A stretch of 64,000 nt of DNA from Mesostigma viride (lineage: Eukaryota; Streptophyta; Mesostigmatophyceae; Mesostigmatales; Mesostigmataceae): positions 2,738,420 to 2,802,419 of the forward strand of contig RPFO01000076.1 of assembly GCA_009746045.1 (NCBI GenBank), read 5' to 3'. The notes beneath the pieces were generated by a model. It saw only the letters and a program-made list of their open reading frames with translations. It was not told the origin of the DNA and searched no databases. A program made the position numbers and the translations under genes. Of the stretch, positions 62,901 through 64,000 are shown piece by piece (position 1 is the stretch's first letter; each line of letters begins with the position of its first letter).

Positions 62901-63825
62901 GAGCCGGTGGGAGCCGAGGCGGGAGGGGGGGAGGGGGCCGGGACTGCTGGCCGGTTGAGGGGCCGTTGAGCAACACAGGCGCGCGCGTGCTGAGCGCGCC
63001 CGTGAATGGAGTACACCCGCTGGCAGTGAGCTTCCGGGCACCGGTAACAGCTCATGGCCTGCAGATCCGCCGCGCCGAGATCGGGGTGCACAGCGCGAAG
63101 GTGCTGGCAGAGGAGGTTACGGTTGTGGAACACACCAGCACACGGGGACCCCGTGGGAAGCAGCACGGCACACCGGTGAAGGCCGTCGGCGGGCGCTGAG
63201 TGGCGGGGAGCGGCGCCAGCAAAGGCAGGACGTGGGGCCTGCGGCGTCTCCCCAGCCGGGCCGGCAGGCGCGCGCACCACGACCCGACCAGCGCCTGGCA
63301 TGCCCGCCGGGGCCACGGAGGAGGCAGTGCCCACCGGGGAGACCCCCAGCGGAGGGGGATCGAGAACGCCGGCGCCCCTCCCAGGGGGACTCGCCAGCGC
63401 GCCCGCGACCACCCCAGGCCCCGGCAACGAGGCCGGGGGCGGCGGCCGAGGGGTCGGGGAGGCAGCTGGCCCCGGGGCCCGGTGGGGACCCGGCAGGGGA
63501 CCCAGCGAGACCGGGGGCGGGCCGAGAGGAAGCGCAGTCCCAGGGGGCGGCACAACAGCCCGGCACAACGGGCAGCGCGGCACGGAGTGGAGCAAGCTGC
63601 GCGCGATGCACGCTTGATGGAATGTGTGGCCGCACGCGGGCAGGCGACACAAGCCATCCCCCGGCCGGAAGGGCTCAAGGCAGATGGCACAGGAGCCCGA
63701 CTCGGGGTCGTCCCCCTCCAGAAGGGACCGGACATGAGGGGGGGGCGGGTCCCAGCCGGCCTCCCAGCAACCCGGGAGAGCAGCAATCTGGGCGCGCGAG
63801 AGGAGGCAATATAAAACAGCACATC
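59981..63825 (-). CDS. RING finger, RT, CCHC and PD-(D/E)XK-like endonuclease protein
   Basis: The frame is open for about 1280 codons without break. Near the N-terminus a complete RING-H2 finger, CAICLEPF...CRLPACGHTFHQAC...CPLC (63560-63691). Next a Pro-rich stretch and C2H2-like fingers (LCQHLRAVH; CYRCPEAHCQRVYSIHGRAQ, near 63000-63130). RT motifs: GPSGWRYEHL, VVKVDCHNAFNSLSRASMF, GTQQGDPLGPLYF and AYLDDIYLLG (YLDD 61623-61634). C-terminal CGSCGQPLDPTGTHYLAC (60548-60601), then RPDIVVLDFEGGGRHLLIDV, a restriction-like nuclease signature. The product would nick target DNA and prime reverse transcription there (family knowledge). The clade could be R2/NeSL-like. The RING finger suggests possible ubiquitin-ligase activity, which is inferred only. 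Confidence 0.88.
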
Positions 63826-63859
63826 ATTCCATAAACAATGCTGTCATGCCCAAATTAAA

Positions 63860-63997
63860 TCAATAGTCATCTTCTTCAGAACTGCTGTCCGAGGGGTTGC
63901 TTGCATCAACATCATCTTCTGATGACGTAGTGTCATCCCCACTAGTGTCGCAATAGTTCACAGCTTTACGCTGCCTTCCACTGGCCCTCTTTGCCAT
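63860..63997 (-). CDS. Small acidic ORF, unrecognised
   Basis: 45 codons, MAKRASGRQRKAVNYCDTSG, then a Ser/Asp/Glu-rich tail (SSSEEDDY) and TGA. A basic start with an acidic serine tail resembles nuclear-protein tails, but it could equally be an exon of a gene beyond the window or chance. Confidence 0.3.
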   Translation of the reverse strand: MAKRASGRQRKAVNYCDTSGDDTTSSEDDVDASNPSDSSSEEDDY

Positions 63998-64000
63998 AGT

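Larger units (their letters stand above)
59736..63828 (-). mobile_element. Non-LTR retrotransposon with restriction-like endonuclease and RING finger
   Basis: A single long minus-strand ORF, a 3' UTR of about 100 bases, a hairpin and an (AAT)n tail. The 5' end is not determined: the ORF frame opens after a TGA near 63828 and no ATG precedes the RING domain, as in R2-type elements that lack a normal start. It truncates R copy 2 on its 3' side. Confidence 0.82.

Overview
The window is eukaryotic nuclear DNA from what looks like a green-lineage alga with a large, repeat-choked genome. One ordinary cellular gene is visible: an eight-exon DDX6/Dhh1-type RNA helicase on the minus strand (7777-13120). 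All its introns are GT-AG, and its protein is closest in wording to land-plant RH6/RH8/RH12. A tyrosine-recombinase (DIRS/PAT-like) retrotransposon, chromodomain Ty3 elements and a RING-bearing non-LTR element also fit an alga, but no species can be named from sequence alone.

Layout, left to right. 1-3820: decayed Ty3/gypsy element, minus strand, cut by the window edge. 4020-6011: truncated copy 1 of a retroelement family called here R. 6012-7776: no gene seen. 7777-13120: the helicase gene, with a 400-bp insertion in intron 5 flanked by a 19-bp duplication and a long G-rich tract in intron 4. 13121-15249: gene-free DNA with inverted repeats. 15250-27797: a nearly complete 12.5-kb chromovirus (A), minus strand, with 572/573-bp LTRs and a CACGG target duplication. 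It carries an RNase H1-like hybrid-binding ORF, gag, pol with chromodomain and an extra ORF3, and its RT is split by a 1.7-kb TIR DNA transposon (21429-23150, TA duplication). 28107-31182: two (TTG)n arrays, one over 1 kb, around a 1.77-kb unit. 31217-34080: chromovirus B, a deletion derivative of a relative of A. 34081-41036: chromovirus C remains, interrupted by a gag-only copia-like LTR element (37884-40569).

41037-59712 is R copy 2, opened by two younger insertions. The first is a copia-like element, T2 (42532-51025), with 457-bp LTRs differing at one position and an ATACT target duplication; it sits in ORF1. The second is a DIRS/PAT-like element (52148-57535) with split direct repeats A1-ORFs-B1-A2-B2; it sits in the gag-like ORF2. 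Removing either insert in thought restores the R reading frame exactly at the junction. R is cut off on the right by a minus-strand non-LTR retrotransposon (about 59736-63828), whose single ORF carries a RING finger, RT, CCHC and restriction-like endonuclease motifs and whose 3' end shows a perfect 33-bp hairpin followed by an (AAT)n tail.

The most novel-looking points are these. In T2 the visible domain order is NC-integrase-protease-RT-RNase H rather than the copia order, and T2 and R share unusual AGTTAG...CT LTR ends. The chromoviruses carry a conserved third ORF between chromodomain and 3' LTR, and a hybrid-binding-domain ORF lies ahead of gag in A. The R family has an unrecognised ORF1 ahead of gag. 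Many frameshifts fall in elements whose LTRs are almost identical, so some may be sequencing errors in homopolymers rather than real decay.
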